DNA of 64,000 nt from Pseudevernia furfuracea (lineage: Eukaryota; Ascomycota; Lecanoromycetes; Lecanorales; Parmeliaceae), in NCBI GenBank assembly GCA_022315425.1, contig JAIUPT010000038.1, positions 186,001 through 250,000 of the forward strand, in the 5' to 3' direction. The position numbers and the translations under genes were made by a program. Numbering within the stretch: the first letter of the stretch is position 1; the number at the start of each line of letters is the position of its first letter. The notes beneath the pieces are model-generated. The model saw nothing but the letters and a program-made list of their open reading frames with translations, was not told where the DNA came from and made no database searches. This document shows positions 47,082 through 62,300 of this stretch, one piece after another.

Positions 47082-49067
47082 TTTTGCTTGCAGACATGTG
47101 AAGCAAAATGCAAAATGCAAGTCCAGCCGGCGGATCTTCAAGCTGTCTGTGCGCTAACATCCTATGAAATTTCCAATACTGACAGCCGCCAGAGTATCTT
47201 GCATTTGCGTGTGCATAATGAAAGCATCCGTGTGCATAGCTAGTGGGTCGCTCGAGGCCTGAAGAAACCCTTTTGGCGCAGCTCCTTGCACTTCCGTGAT
47301 TTACCATTTGTTCATGCCCCATACAGTCTGTAAGTTTACGAATAACCAGATTCGGAAATTTTCCAAAGCCCATCAAGTATCGAGATCGCCAGTCTCCACA
47401 GCTCACCATATATGAAACACTCATCCGCTCCCATCATGCCCAGGTTAGCGCAATACACCACTCATGCAGGTCAATTCGGCGTCAACGCAACGACCACCAC
47501 TACGTCCAGCTTCAGAGAAAGAACGCCAAGACCCATTTGAGCCGAGACAAGCAACGGGTAAAGATGCTTCTTCATCCCACGCTTTTGTTGAGATCTGCGG
47601 GCTAAGGACCTCGACATATTAATCTATGGTACATCAGAGCTTTTCCTCCCATGGTTCGGAGCGGCTGTTATCGTCGCCTGGATCGATCTACATGAAAGAC
47701 ACGTGGATGCATGGGATGTGATCAAGAAGAGAGTGAACCTGTGACTAATCTTGTGATTTGCCAAGTGTGACAAGGTCGTGGTTGCCACGATGGTATTCGC
47801 CTTGGGTCAAGAGACGCTCCACGGGCTTCACCGGTGCGAGAAACTCTGTGGGCGAGCAAAGATGCTTGCAGCAGTGAGTCAAACAGTATGCAGACAAGTG
47901 ATCCCAAAAAGATCATTTACAGGATGGTACGAATGCCAGACTTCAAAACGCTACTCATCACCGAGGGCTTGCCATTGTCCAGTCCTATCGACCCCTAGAC
48001 ACTTCCGTACCTTTCAACACGCTCGAACCCCCAACAATAGGTTCCGTCTACGCAATCCTCCCTCGAAGGTTGAACCTCTTCCATTCTGCCTTGCTCAAGG
48101 TTGTTATTGACGAGTCCTTACACTTCATCTTTCGCCCACCACAACGCCGTTCTTTCCACAAGGGCACATCGTCATTAAGGTCTAAGATCTTCACGGTCCC
48201 AAGGACGCCTTTCGTCGCATATGCACACCCGAAGCTGGCCTTCCAGCCTTTACGGGCCAGATGTGCCGTGTAGGTGAATTCCTTCTCGGTGGTATTCTCA
48301 GATATCCCGATACCCTGTTCTGGATCGTCAACTATGCAGACTTTGCCATCAGTGATGACGAAACGGTAGATAGCCACGACTTCGGAGGGTGTTTCGTTCA
48401 AGCCCTCCTGGCCTGTGTGTATTTGGTCAAAGCTGGTAGCCGTCAATCCTGCGAGTCTGGGTTACAAATGAATAAAGTGTGCAGATGGGAGTAATTCTTT
48501 CTTGTCGGAAGCAATTTCGTCAGCCTTTTTCTAGGAAAGGATCAAAAGTATAATCCACACGAATTTTGACTGCTGATTGCCTATGTTCTGTGGTTTTCTT
48601 CGTGTTCCGAACTCATTGGTTCCATCGCTGCGTTCTGTCTAAAGCGGACTTGAAGAAGCAAACTCCCTTCGAGGCAAACACGCTTCCCAAATAAGATCCG
48701 ATCAAACCAGATCAAGCCCTTGTCCGAGATATGTATTTCCTTGGCAGCTCCAGCGCCATCAACAACTGGCACCCTACTGATGGCGGACGCAGCAACGCAG
48801 TCGTGGTCAACGACCCCAAGTGGCCAAAAACGCGGACCTTCCGAGGAGGAAAAAACACAGTCGATCAGCCATTGTTTCTGCGCTCGCCGAATTTCCCCAG
48901 CGGCTGCATCTTGAAGCGGTGTCCCAAAATGTCCTCTTGCATAAAGCTAATACACTTGGTATACCACAACAAATCAAACGAACCAATCAGGGCAAAACCA
49001 GTCCTCCCTTATCCTATTCAACGTGTCACATTTTGTGGATCCTTTGCGCCCCCTTGCAACATGGTGA
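47082..49067. other. Gene-poor region of about 2 kb
   Basis: The only long frame is on the minus strand (48446-48048, 132 codons, containing YRFVITDGKVCIVDDPEQ and HLARKGWKASFGCAYATKG). It reads like protein but begins at a TTG with no ATG, so it is at best an exon of an unresolved or decayed gene. Nothing else supported. Confidence 0.35.
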
Positions 49068-49661
49068 ATGACTGAACCTCCCGCAGTCTCTCATCCTCCA
49101 CCACCTCCTTTCACGCTCAATGCAAACGCTCAAGCTCTAATGAGAGATCAAGCGGTGCAGCGAACCACTCTGATAAATCGCACAATGTCTATCCGATCCA
49201 CCTACTCGCTCGGCTTGATGGCATTTGCTCGTCCACTCAGCATACTCGCCAGACCTCTCAATGTCCCTCGAGTCAAGACAGCTTCCGCACGGCTAGGGAT
49301 GCACATCCACACCATCCAGCAGCTACAACAAAACCGAGACAAAGACCACACCCCTCTTCGAAGCCCCCTGACAGAAGATCCTCTCACGAAGCCAGCTCCA
49401 CCACAAGTGCCCACAGACCTCGAAATGGAGCGCCATGTTCCCGGCTTTTCCAACCTCGGCGCCGACGCAAAAATCCTCGCGCGGAAAAAGCTACCTGACG
49501 GAATTCCAAACAAGGAGGATCCGGCTTTGATGGGAGAGTTGGCGAGGGAGGAGAATGGAGATACAGGGGGCAAGGATCGGTGGTATAAGAAGATGTTTCG
49601 GGGTATAGCTTGGGGGCCTACGATTTTGATCAATGCTATTTTGGCTATGCTTTGGTGGTGA
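49068..49661 (+). CDS. Small protein with C-terminal membrane anchor, function unknown
   Basis: Single exon, 197 residues from the first ATG. A second ATG 39 codons downstream (MSIRSTYSLGLMAFARPLS) would give a basic, amphipathic N-terminus like a mitochondrial leader (ARPLNVPRVKTASARLG). The second half is hydrophilic (HVPGFSNLGADAKILARKKL, then KEDPALMGELAREENG), followed by KMFRGIAWGPTILINAILAM ending LWW, a single terminal helix. I do not recognise the family. The layout suggests a tail-anchored mitochondrial protein, by inference only. Confidence 0.55.
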   Translation: MTEPPAVSHPPPPPFTLNANAQALMRDQAVQRTTLINRTMSIRSTYSLGLMAFARPLSILARPLNVPRVKTASARLGMHIHTIQQLQQNRDKDHTPLRSPLTEDPLTKPAPPQVPTDLEMERHVPGFSNLGADAKILARKKLPDGIPNKEDPALMGELAREENGDTGGKDRWYKKMFRGIAWGPTILINAILAMLWW

Positions 49662-50655
49662 GCGTGGGGAAGGGGATGGGGATGGGTTGGCTGGGAGAGA
49701 TGAGATGAGATGAGATGAGATGAGATGAGACGAGGACGGAGAGAAATGCATTTATTTGTGCGGTAGGAGAGGGGGGGATATTGGATAGGATGGGTTCCAT
49801 ACTACCATGTGGAAGCCAAGTAGAGCGTGCAAACCAACAAACCAACAAACAAACTATTCAATCCAAAAGGGAATAAAAAAATCTTAACGCCTTCCCAGCA
49901 CGTGCCCCCAACAACAACAATTGCTTGCTTGTCACTTTGCCATGTGCCATATACCATGTGCCATACGATCCCAAGTCCATACAACCTCAAAGCGGCAGCG
50001 GCGGCGGCGGCGGCGGCGAGTGTCCCCGCAGCTGGGGAGAGGGGAGGAGAGGAGAGGAGAGGAGAGGAGGCGGTGCACACGCTTCGGTGTTATTGTACTA
50101 TGTATCTACCTATAGAGAAAATCCCCAAGACCATCAATCATCGTTCTCGTTCCCGTCTGAAAAGCCCGTGGTGCTTTGCTGCGTGCGGGTGAAGAAGTAG
50201 TATCGGTTGCCTGGTGAATGGGTCGTTGCGAGGAGGGGTGTTACGGGGGAATTGTATATGTGGAGAAAAAGAAGAGCAAAGGGATGGGAGGAGGACGGGT
50301 GAAGAGATTGGGGTGGGAGATTGAAGGTGTGGTGGTGGTTGCGCCATTCAATGGAGTTTTTGGTTTTTTGGGGGGGGGGGGGGTTTTTTGGGGTTTCACT
50401 TGACGATCTGAAGATCACAGGAGCATCAGTGCATGTTTAGCTGCCAAACCACCGGCTGAAAGCGTTTGTGAGATACTGTAGCTGCGATGGCTGGAGGACA
50501 TGACTCGAAATGAATGAAGAAGCATTGAGCGAGGAATCGGCGTTATGGGAACGATTTTCGGTTAATGTATCTTACCTTAGCTTACAACAGATAGTATCCC
50601 TTTTGTTAGGAAGCACAGTCGGCACACGGCTACAATTCTTTTTCTTGATTCGTCC
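49662..50655. other. Repeat-rich spacer
   Basis: Contains a GAGAT tandem (about 49700-49731), a GCG/GGC run (49991-50018), a GGAGA tandem (50043-50068) and a 14-base poly-G (50370-50383). No gene seen. Confidence 0.6.
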
Positions 50656-53600
50656 CTACCCATCCAAAACCCCACCCTCCTTCAAACTCTTCCAAAGATC
50701 CGGCTCCAGGAATTTCCCAACGCTAACATCCTCACTGAGACCCTTCCGCCTTCTCGTCTTCAGCACGAAATCTCTAGCCGTAGCCATCGCACTCGCCATC
50801 TCCAACGGACGTGTCTTGACATCTTTGTCCAACGGATCTCCTGGCACCACGCTCCACCGGTCGAATACTAGACTCACCATCGCCTGGCCTTGGGTGTGGA
50901 TTCGGACATCGGTTTCGAACCCAAAGCTGTCGATTACGGGTACTAGCCCTCGAACGCCATACAGTGGTGTCCCTGCTATGGGGCCGTCGGAAAGGACGTG
51001 ACCTCGCCGCCTAGAGAGAACGGTATAGAGTGCGGAGACGGAATCGGCGGGTCCGGTCATTGAGACCGTGTAAAGAGGTTCGAGTAGGCGAGGGGAGGCG
51101 GTCAGAAAGGACGAGTAGAGAGCCCGGCGGGTGGTGGGGATTATTTGACCACCGCCGCGGGAGATACTGTCAGCGGCCAATGAGATGTCGGTCAATTTGA
51201 ATTTGGTATTGCGGATTGCTGTCACAACAGATTAGCATAATTTATACCCTAGGAAGAGAATATGTGATAAATAGAATGAAAGGTGGCTTACGCTCTTCAC
51301 AAAGCGGGCCCTCTCTGGTGCCCCAACTGAAGCCTTGGCGGAGTGTGTCGCGAACCGTGTTCACGAGTTTCTTATCAACTTGCGAGGGCAGAGTATCATC
51401 TTGCAAGATATTGGGGCCCATCTCCTCAGGACCAAAGGCCCAAATGCTACGTGAGGCAAGCTTGTCCCAGTCATACTTCTCCTCGAAGAATTGGCCAACC
51501 TTCCGTATGGGATCTTTGATGTTGACTTTGCCGCTTTCGATGTCTTCTGCTATACCGTCATCCAAGGGCTCGGCGACCATGGTGATCTTATTCTTCTTGT
51601 TAGGTGTAATCGCGTAGCACATAATGGCAGATGTCTCAACTACAGTCTCGCAGAAACGAGTGACTGGGTCTGATACTTTGAGCTCCATCTCCGAGTAAAG
51701 CCTGCGTAGATCATGAAGGACACAATCCATATAAAGCTCGCCTGTCCCTAAGACAACGTGCTCTCCTGATTCTTCGACTTTGGTGGTGATCAAAGGATAG
51801 CTCTTGTTCACTTTTCTCAACCCATCCAGCATTTTTGGCAGCTCTGAAGGATTGATGGGCTCGACTGCGACTTTGAACACCGATTCCGTGAAATGCTTGA
51901 TAGGTTTAAAGATATAAGCCTCTTCGTCGTCTGGAAGCTTTGGCGGGACAATGGTAGCTGTCTTGACGATGGAGTTGTCGATACCGCTAAGTAGGACCCA
52001 ATTACCCGCAGGAACCCCACTCGTAGGAATGTTGTACCGTGACTCAGCGATCCAAGTATCTGATATAGTGGAGATACTCATGTCTTCTTCATCGTCTATC
52101 GTATAGCCCTCGCCTAGTACTCGGACCTGTTGCCCTGCTTTTGCGATACCGCTCAGAACTCGGCCAAAGGAATAGAAATGCTCAGCATCAGAGGTGTTGA
52201 ACAGCTTCGTGATTTGAACCACCAAGGGACCGTCTTGATCGCATTTTGCAATTGACTCGGCGGTCTTAGTATCCGTAGGTCCTGTGTAGTAATGATCGAG
52301 CTTTTTGCGGGCTCCCTCCAATGGCGATGGGACATGCTCCACCACCATATCCACAAAGCCTTCAGCCCCACCAAAGAATTGCTCGCAAACCATCTTGAGG
52401 AGGTCTTTGGCGTCGGTCTTATATTGAGAAGGCTTCAGAAAAATCCCTAGCGTTGCCAATGTCTCTTTCAGATCCTCTGGGCTTTCGCTTATTGTATGAG
52501 AGTACAGTTTGTATATTGGCTCCAGAACGAAATTGACAAATGTTCGTTTCGATCTTTCCTCTGTGCCTTTCCTTGTGAAGGATCTCCGCTTGGGGTTGAA
52601 GAAGATGTCGCCCCACAATCGTACACCGAAGTCTTTGGCATTGACATCTGGGTAATTTTCTGCGTACATTCTTGCAAAAGAAGGCAGCGTGAAAATCCAG
52701 CCCATGCTGCTGCAAGCGAAGGCGACATTGCCCTTCTCCGGGCTTAGCCTTCGCCTTTCTCCTTGACCAGGTAGTGTATTTTCGATGACAGTGTTGACTT
52801 CTTCTATGACGTGTTTGAGCTTAAAGTATGCATCAGTGGGTGGCAGCTTTAGCTCGAGTATCAATCGATCCATCTTATTGACGACCAACGTTAGTGGAAG
52901 GTCCTCTAGAACTGCATATTTGATGATCTGCTCGGTATTGATCTGGACACCTTCTACCACATCGACCACCAAGACAACCCCATCAACAAGCCTCAACGAA
53001 GCTGCTACTTCATCCACAAAATTGACGTGGCCCGGGGTATCCAATATATTGAGCAAGTGTGATTTTCCGCGAGTCCCCTGCAATATCAGACTCATTGGCG
53101 CAGACTTTATGGATATTCCTCTCTCTCGCTCCAAGATGTGGACGTCGGTATATCTGAGCTGCTCATCCCTCTTTCTACCCGTTCTTTTCTCCTGCCTTTC
53201 GGCTATATCATGTGTCTGCAGGACCAGCATATCCATCAAAGCTGTTTTGCCATGGTGAAGATGCCCCGCGAAGGCAATATTCCTAATCTGCTCAGGGAAG
53301 TTCATCATATCCGTCATGAAGTCGCGCGCAAAGTGTACGGGTGGTAGATCGGCTTCCTGAACAGTGAACTTCTTCTGGACCACTGGTGCGATGATTGGTT
53401 GTGAAAGAGGTTGCGCATCTTCCTCTTGTACCATGGTCTCAACTCCTGGACCGTAGACCTGCTGCGCTGTAGGATAGTATTGCTTGTCCTCATGCAGGAC
53501 AACGGCATTGGAGGGTCCATCCTCATCAATCTCCATTAGAGCCTGGTCATTGGGTACACCATCTTCATCTGCCTCGTCTTCGTCGACGTATGCGTCCCCA

Positions 53601-53733
53601 GTTGCGCCATGTTGCGACTCCTCTTCAGATTCTTCTGCCTCGCCGATGAAGTTGCCGAACCTAGAGCGATGCGTTAGTATGGAACTTTTGGAACATGAAT
53701 GTCGAGCGCTCACTCATCGTAAAGGTCATCCAT
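50656..53733 (-). CDS. SNU114: Snu114 / EFTUD2, U5 snRNP GTPase
   Basis: EF-2-like GTPase of the U5 snRNP controlling Brr2 and spliceosome activation. Three exons in phase (53733-53714, 53660-51292, 51218-50656) give 983 residues, the family's length. The first exon encodes only MDDLYDE-; the join gives MDDLYDEFGNFIGE, the family's N-terminus. An acidic N-terminal region (EESEEES, VDEDEADEDG) is followed by G1 AGHLHHGKTAL, G3 DTPGHVNF and G4 NKMDRL, domain II, and EF-2-like domains III-V (GPLCEEPIRNTKFKL at the last splice join, RRGHVLSDGPIAGTPLYGVR). All GTPase motifs are intact. Divergent from the thiolase gene. Confidence 0.96.
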
Positions 53734-54069
53734 GTTGGCTACAGGTTCCAGCACATGAATTGAGGGTCGAGTGTGAGCAGTAACGCCTTGAAATTTCTCG
53801 ACACCAAAACTAAGGCATTGGCATGCGGCTCAACTCTGGCACGTGACCTTGCTGTACCTAAGGTAAGTCACCGCTTTAGCTCTCGGCACTAGAGTACCTA
53901 GCCTTCCGTCCTTGGGAAATCTCGGCCGATTGCTGACCGAGAGCCGAGAAAAGCGAGAAAAGGTCAAGGTCGAGACAGTTGAGCTCTCCATTACATAGGT
54001 ATTCTCATTGCTTCCCAAATACCAAATACTCCCTCCACTACGTGTCCACCTGAGTTCAATTCTACAAAC
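53734..54069. promoter_or_regulatory. Shared divergent promoter of SNU114 and thiolase
   Basis: 336 bases between the two ATGs, on opposite strands. No clear TATA element; a palindromic-looking CTCGGC/GCCGAG pair lies near 53883 and 53930. Confidence 0.55.
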
Positions 54070-55490
<1,421 letters not shown>

Positions 55491-56668
55491 TGAGAAGACT
55501 GGCATTCGGGGCGGTGGTTTTGAAAACTGCTAGACCAGCGGGAGAAAGTAATCTTTCGCAGCTGTAGTAGAGCCATCCAACGAAATTTCGGAAACTATTC
55601 TACAGCTTCAGCAAGCTCAAATCCTTTCCATCATCAAACATCGGCATTGACGCCATTGAAAATGGCATACGACTGTTGACGCTGGCCGACATGTCAGCAG
55701 TGATAAAAGCGGTTAGTTCGAAGTTGCAATGTTACCTAAGGTAAAATTTAACCGTGTGTTGCAGTAAGTGATGCATAATTCTTGTTTCGAGGGCATCCTT
55801 CCAATCCTTCGGAATAATTTAACGGCGTTTCAGCATGAAAAGAGGTGTTGTTGTAGTATCTGATCATCACGCAAAGTGAAACACGTGAAGGAAATGAAAC
55901 GACTCCTCTCAAAACCAGCCTCTAGTGATCGTTGAACATTTACCATGTCATCCATATGGGGTGTACTTAATATAATGCTTTACTAACGCTATAAGTCCTC
56001 GAAAATTGGTCTGTTCTCGTCAAGGAGATAAAGCAATAGCTCTTTATCCATTCCTTGCCATGAGCCAACGCATTGAACAAAAGAGCAAAAGTTGAGATGG
56101 CGCAATTTGCCAGAGAGGGCTGAGAGGACTTCTTGCCCGGCTGCGCAACCGGTTCCTTCAAGCGATGCTGCACGCATACCACAGTAAGCTCGGGAACCCG
56201 AGAATACCCATTGGATACATTGTACCAATCCATCCGCTCCACCCCCACAATACCACGCTGTGCCAGTCAAGCTAAGTACTGAGAAAAGGAGCAGTCGAAA
56301 TGGCAGAGATTCCAAAAACCTTCGACAAAATACAAGTCAGGGGGGAGCTTTGTGCGTTGTTTTACTTGTTCCCCGGAAACACCTTGGTCACAGAGGACAC
56401 ACTATTCCAGGTCTCTATCTAAATTTAGCGCGAGAATGAGAGGATTTCAGCTTGCTACTTTTGGACAGCCTATTTGCTGTTCAGGGTGCTTCGGCCGAAA
56501 TCTGTGCTCATGATTTGGGAGAGCTCGCATCAACCCCCCCTCCCCCTTCCCATGCGGGGATTAATGTCGAACCATAAGAGCCCGTAAGCTTTGGACCTTG
56601 GGTCTCATGTCCCTCAAACACCATCTCCTCAGATACCATCTCATATCTCCTCTCTGAATCTGCTCCTC
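55491..56668. other. Intergenic region, about 1.2 kb
   Basis: Minus-strand frames at 55967-56315 overlap each other and lack family features. Nothing else seen. Confidence 0.35.
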
Positions 56669-58113
56669 ATGGCGGAATCAGCTGGGAAGATGTATGCTCT
56701 GGCGACGGTACTAAGCATCTGGGCCATCGTCTCTGTCATGCTGCGCTTTTACTCCAGGCGCATAAGACGGACTGCTCTTTCTTGGGATGACTATACGATA
56801 TTGCTTGCCTTGGTGCGTCAGTTTTACAAATTGTGTAATATCTGATGTACTGCTAGGATGAAGGCACTGACAACAGAGCAGCTCTTTACTATCGGTACAG
56901 CGATATGCATGTTCGTGGGTAAGCTTGCTGTCTTCAGACCTCGTCTGCCTTGTTTCCTAATCACAGTCAACAGGGACCGCGATTGGCAGCCTTGGGCAAC
57001 ATACCAGCGTGAAGAATGGATTGCCGGTCTTTGACCATCGCTTGACAGTCCTTGAGCAGGTATCTACGACGCACATCATCTCAAAGTATGAAGTTCAAGA
57101 TGTGAATAGATTATCTTTGCATCACTCCTCACCCAAACATTGACCTTTGGCTTCACCAAATTATCTGTACTTCTCTTCTATAAGAGGTAGATAGCCTCTT
57201 GACCGTTCATTTGTATCAACCATACTGACTAACGTGCGCCAGAATTTTTAGAGGCAACATCTTTTTGATTTCGGTTTGGGCTTTGATTGTCGTCACCTCT
57301 GCATGGACCGTTGCCTTTTTCTTCTCCAATCTTTTTCAATGCGTGCCATTCTGGCAAAACTGGACGAACTTTGGGCTTACAGTCGACCAATGCATCAATA
57401 CACAACGATTGGGTCACGCTCAAATATGGTCGGACGTTGTTACAGATGGTAAGCTGGGTTCTCCCGTTCTTATGTTGTGGACTTCTGACACGCGAACAGT
57501 AATGATCCTGTCTCTGCCGCTTCCATGCGTGAGTTTCACATCTCCGCACCATACAATATCCTCTCACGAGTGTTTCAGATCTGGAATTTACAAATGCCAA
57601 CAAGGCACAAGATTGGTGTAAGTGGCATGTTTCTCCTCGGAGTTGTGTAAGTCGAAGTCGCGCCACCTCAACTTTGGCCCGCCCATGGTCTTATGTTGAC
57701 GGATTGCAGAACGGTTGGAGCAGGAGTTGCAAAGCTTGCGGTCTTCACTGAGATACTTCACGGTCGGTTTTGGTACCATTGTGTGATATGGCCCGCTGAC
57801 TTTCTTATGACAAAAGAAGTGGGAGAGGGTGGGCCATCGAGCTTCGACATCAGTTGTAAGGATTCCCGAAAAGCAAGAGTTATCTATTCGTATTAATCCA
57901 TCTCAACTCGCAGACATCAATACTCCGATTGTCTATTGGCCAATGGTCGAATCTTCTTTTGGCATTGTGGGCGCTTGCCTACCTACATTCCGGCCTTTGT
58001 TTGCCGGTGCATCCACGAGTCGCAAGAGCCGTATTGAATCGCCAGAGGTGGCTCTGGTGGAAATAAAACAGCCCGCAGCGGACGTCATCCACTCGGGTCC
58101 CGAACGGGTATAG
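56669..58113 (+). CDS. Fungal rhodopsin-like / PTH11-type integral membrane protein
   Basis: Seven-helix protein split by many short introns; the joins are approximate. In order: MAESAGKMYALATVLSIWAI, RFYSRRIRRTALSWDDYTIL (the R-x-W-DDY motif after helix 1), GTAIGSLGQHTSVKNGLPVF, FTKLSVLLFYKR and IFRGNIFLISVWALIVVTSA. Then NLFQCVPFWQNWTNFGLTVD with the conserved Cys and W, MILSLPLP, IWNLQMPTRHKIGVSGMFLL, TVGAGVAKLAVF, and TPIVYWPMVESSFGIVGACL ending in PTFRPLF plus a cytosolic tail. These are signatures of the large fungal rhodopsin-domain family, some members of which are receptors; the ligand is unknown. The segment 57770-57910 is hard to splice, so one exon may be damaged. Confidence 0.75.
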
Positions 58114-59354
58114 ACACATCAGTCAGACTTTGTTCGAGGCGGCGAAAAATGTTAGTGGAGCAAGAAGGAATCGACACCCGGAGCGAAACACATTGCTGGT
58201 TATGGGCTCTAGCGCAGAGTTTCGAAGGGTATAGACAGAGAGCCTATAAAAGCGGCCATCTCATACGTGTAAACCCCTTTTCCCTTTTCGATACACATAC
58301 AATACACCCTCCAATCAGATCAGTTTTCCGCGTTTTCTAGCCCAGCGACTCTAACTTGCGTCGACGGACACCCTCTCATGTTTCCAATATTTATCAAAGC
58401 AGCCGCGTTCAGCGTCCGCGGAATCGGTTTTTCAAACACCACACCGCTGCTTTGATCCGCATTGATACAGATCCTTTACACACTCCAAGTTATCAAAATC
58501 GCCAACCCCCTTTCCCCACCGGGTTTCCCTCGGCTCTGATCTGCATTCGAAAAAACAGCCACTGAAGCGGTCGAAAGACCTTTTATTCGGCAGGATTGTC
58601 GAGAAAAACAATACTGCTTTCATAAATCTGCATGGACCGAGAATCCTTCACATCCCGAACCATGAAAGCAAGTCGGATCCACCTATCCCTTACCCTCCTC
58701 GTCCCCGCCGTAATCCTGCGGGAACGTCGTCGAATTTGGAGAACTCTGTCATGCATTTTATTGAAAGAGTACACAGATACTTGCACATCTTGCATACTTA
58801 TATCCAGAGACTAACATTGCCCCAGGAAAAAAAAAAATAAAAGAAAAAAATAAAAAAAAGGAGGGTAGGTACGATAGCCGTCGGGGGCAAAGCGAGAGAT
58901 GTCCAAAAAAAAAATTGAGTATGCATCTAGTTGAAAAATGTCCCCCTACCTCTTTCTCAGCGCTGGCTCTGGAAAACATGTATCGATTGAAATGTACCGA
59001 AAAAAAGGCGTGTAGAGTACGCGTAAGGGATCCACCGCTGTGAAGCAGTGGCTTGAGTTCTGATTCCAAGGTTCTCTCTCACTCAGGATCCGAAACCTGT
59101 CGGGAACCGGAGGCGGGCACGGATTTCTTTGGCAATTCTTGACATTCCGCTTATACAGAACAAAAGAAGAAGAAGAAGAAGAAGAAAAAATTACATTTCT
59201 ACCGGGACGGAAAATTCGAAGCTGATGACACCCCCCCCCCTACACAAGCGAGATTGCTTGACAGACTTGAAGCGCTTTGCAATTACAAATGCCAAAATTT
59301 ATACGGTAACCAAAGGTTGGAGAAGTATCATACAGCATCAAGTGGCGCCAACGC
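58114..59354. other. Intergenic region with A-rich and AAG tracts
   Basis: Poly-A patches (58826-58858, 58905-58914), an AAG tandem (59164-59187) and a 10-base C run (59231-59240). No gene seen. Confidence 0.5.
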
Positions 59355-62300
59355 TCAGGTTTCTAGTGGACACATAAGGTCTGGACCAAGCCCTCCAGTC
59401 TGTCCATCATCCCTATTCCCTCGATCTTGCATCTTTACCAAACAAACACGATGGAACATGTGCCTGCATGAGAAGATCACAACGGATCCATTTTCATCAT
59501 CTCCACCTCTATCACCATTGCCAGTACTGGAATCAGAGATTGCCATGTCCCCATCGTTCCTAGTTATACCTTTCCCTTTGCCGCCCTCGTCTCCCGGTGA
59601 AGCCCTTGGAGGCCTCTTTTCGATTTCCAGTTGTTGTGCCATCTCTCTCTCCTCGTTGCTTTTTTGCCAAGCATCCCAAATGTAACCCCCTGCACCAGGA
59701 CCCCATACCCTCTTGCCGCAACCTTCGCAAACTTGGCCCAAAGGCCTCCAGCCTCTTCTCCTTAGAGTATCTGCCTCGGTCACATGCACAAAGAGATCTT
59801 TGTCAAGAAGTCGGTTCGCTAATGAGAGCAAAGATTCTTCATATGAGTACGCGGAGAAGATGGCACCAAGCACTGCTCGCAAATTGGACAATGATGGTGA
59901 TGAGAGTGATGCTCGGTCGAGGAACGCGCGCAGAATACGCAGAAAGGACACATCCGTACGACGAGCATTTTGATTATGCGGAGCGCTGGTTGTGGCGAGA
60001 AGAGCTGTGAAAGTTTCTTGGACGGTTGTACGCAGATCTGTTATCATCTTTGAGGAATCGAAATTTATGGGACTAGAATCCTGGTGCGAAGTATCGTTTT
60101 CACCAAGCCCTGCTGCACGGTCTTGCCTTTCTAGAACTTCAGTGACGTCCTTGGTAACCGCAACAACGGCGTCGATAAGGTCTAACCAAAGCTCTTCGTC
60201 CGAAGATAATGCATTATGCAGAGATTTAGCACTCTTCGCCCGCGACAGGACCGGTTTGCTTTGTTCGGCAGCTTTGGTCTGTCTTTGGCAGAGCCATACG
60301 CCTACTCGAGCATACTTTTGTACAGAGGCGATCAAATCTTGTCCAGCCTCAGCAGTGTTGCCTACATCTGGACTTTCATTGACTCCGTCTATCAAGCCGA
60401 GCAAAGCAGACTCCAAAGCGATGAGATGATGGGTCAGACGATCAATGGCCTCCCGGACTTTGCCCTCTCGTGCCATAAGTACCACAGCAGCGTCAACAAC
60501 GCCGCTATCCTCCAGCGCTGGCAGAACTTCCTCCAGTCGCAGATCACCGGATTTGAGCTGCTCAACATACTTACTGACATGAGACCGATTGAAGTCGCAC
60601 ATGAGTCGCACATATCGCTCTATAAAATCGCGCTGTCGACGGGCCGATTGATCGGCCTCTGCTTTCGGAGTAGATGGCTCGAGTATCGTCTGCAGATACT
60701 GGAATCGGGCGCCTTCGTCATCGCCGAGTGCATCTAGCAGAACGCTGTGAAGCTCCGGGGCGTACATGTCGATTATGGATGCTGCTCTCTTGACATGAGC
60801 CGCAACGAGATCATATGCATGCTCAACGATCACACCACGGACATCGCTAACCTGCTTCTCACTCAGACCAGCGCTGGGTTTAAGACAGTCACCAATACAA
60901 TCAAAGATTGCGTTTTGATTCTCGTAGTCTTCGAAGCACGTTTTCAGTAGCTCGGCATATTGATGCTCCTGTTTATAGATCGACTTCAAGACTCGATAAA
61001 AGCGAGCTTTGGAGATTAATGGTATCAGCGACGTTAGGTCTGGTGGCTGATACATCGAGAGAAGATACTCGACGCTTAGCTGGCAGTCATCTGCTACCTC
61101 ATTGGTCGGATACTGGCAGAGGCCAATAAGTACTCGATGGAGTATATGACCGGGCAGTAGGATAAATTGAGGAAACTTCGGAAGATTACGCGCTATGAAC
61201 ATGTCAAGGTAAATGGTGTCATCAGATTCGTAATTTGGAGGCGTCATTACTTCCAGCAAGATACTAACGATCCATTGCCGATTGACTGATAGACCGAACT
61301 TCTGCTCTTCTGTCAGACGTCCGGGTTTTTCGTTGGCCATTTGGTCTTGAGGACCGTTCAAGAAGCTATCTTCAAACGCTTCATTTAGCATGCTGAGGAA
61401 ACTTGGTGCGTCGAAGTTGAGGATTCGTCGCAGGTTTGAAAATGTGGCTGTAGACCCGGGTTTCGGCGACCGTGGGCTTCCCTGGATGAGAGGCCGACCT
61501 TCCCTACTACTACCAGAGAAAAAGAAGTGGTAGATCTCAGCCTTCGCCAAACTTGATAAGTCATCAGGCAAGTCCTTGCCCGTCGGATAAATCCGACCAG
61601 TGAGTATATAGGAGAGATACGGAAAGACCTTCGAAGCGCTCGTCAACTCTAACTCTGCGAGAGCCGGATCGACGTCTGACTGGGAGTTGTATTGATGCTC
61701 CGCCAAATCCAGTAGATCAGTCAAAGTGGTGGTGTAGTCGTTAAGGGCTTGATTCCAGACATACAGCAGAGCATCGTAAAGATGATTCCTCTTACATAAC
61801 GTGGTGATCTGATCAATGTCCATGGTCCGAGAGTCTAAATGACAGATCATCTCTTCGATACGCGCATTGAGCCCTTGTGCAGTGTAATGGCCTACTAGGT
61901 CTTTGATCACCACTGGAGATATGACACTGATCTCATCATCGACAATGTAAGGCTCCATGCTTTCAAGGAATACACCCTCAGCATCTCCGTCCTGATAACA
62001 ACTGTAGACATCTTCGAACAAAAAATCAGTATCTTCCATGCTGATGCAAGCTTTGATACAAGCCGATGCAAGCTCCTCGAGCTGCCTTTGTTCACCATTT
62101 CCCTGTTGAGCCGCTCTGTTCTTGTTGAATGTGTACCGAAGGGATGCTGAAATCATCTCTGAGAGTTTCTCCTGAACTAAGTTGTGCCGCATAGTATCAT
62201 CCTCAGGAAGACCAACGGCTACCTTATTAGCTTCGCCGCTATAGTAAGATGTCGCTAATTGAACTGCGGTAATGTGGCTACCTTCCTCCATCAACGCCAG

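Noticed and set aside
48048..48446. 132-codon minus-strand frame
   Set aside because: Protein-like but starts at TTG with no ATG and no splice partner found; mentioned only within the gene-poor region.
49705..49731. Possible CRISPR-like array
   Set aside because: Plain pentanucleotide tandem without spacers, in a eukaryotic genome.
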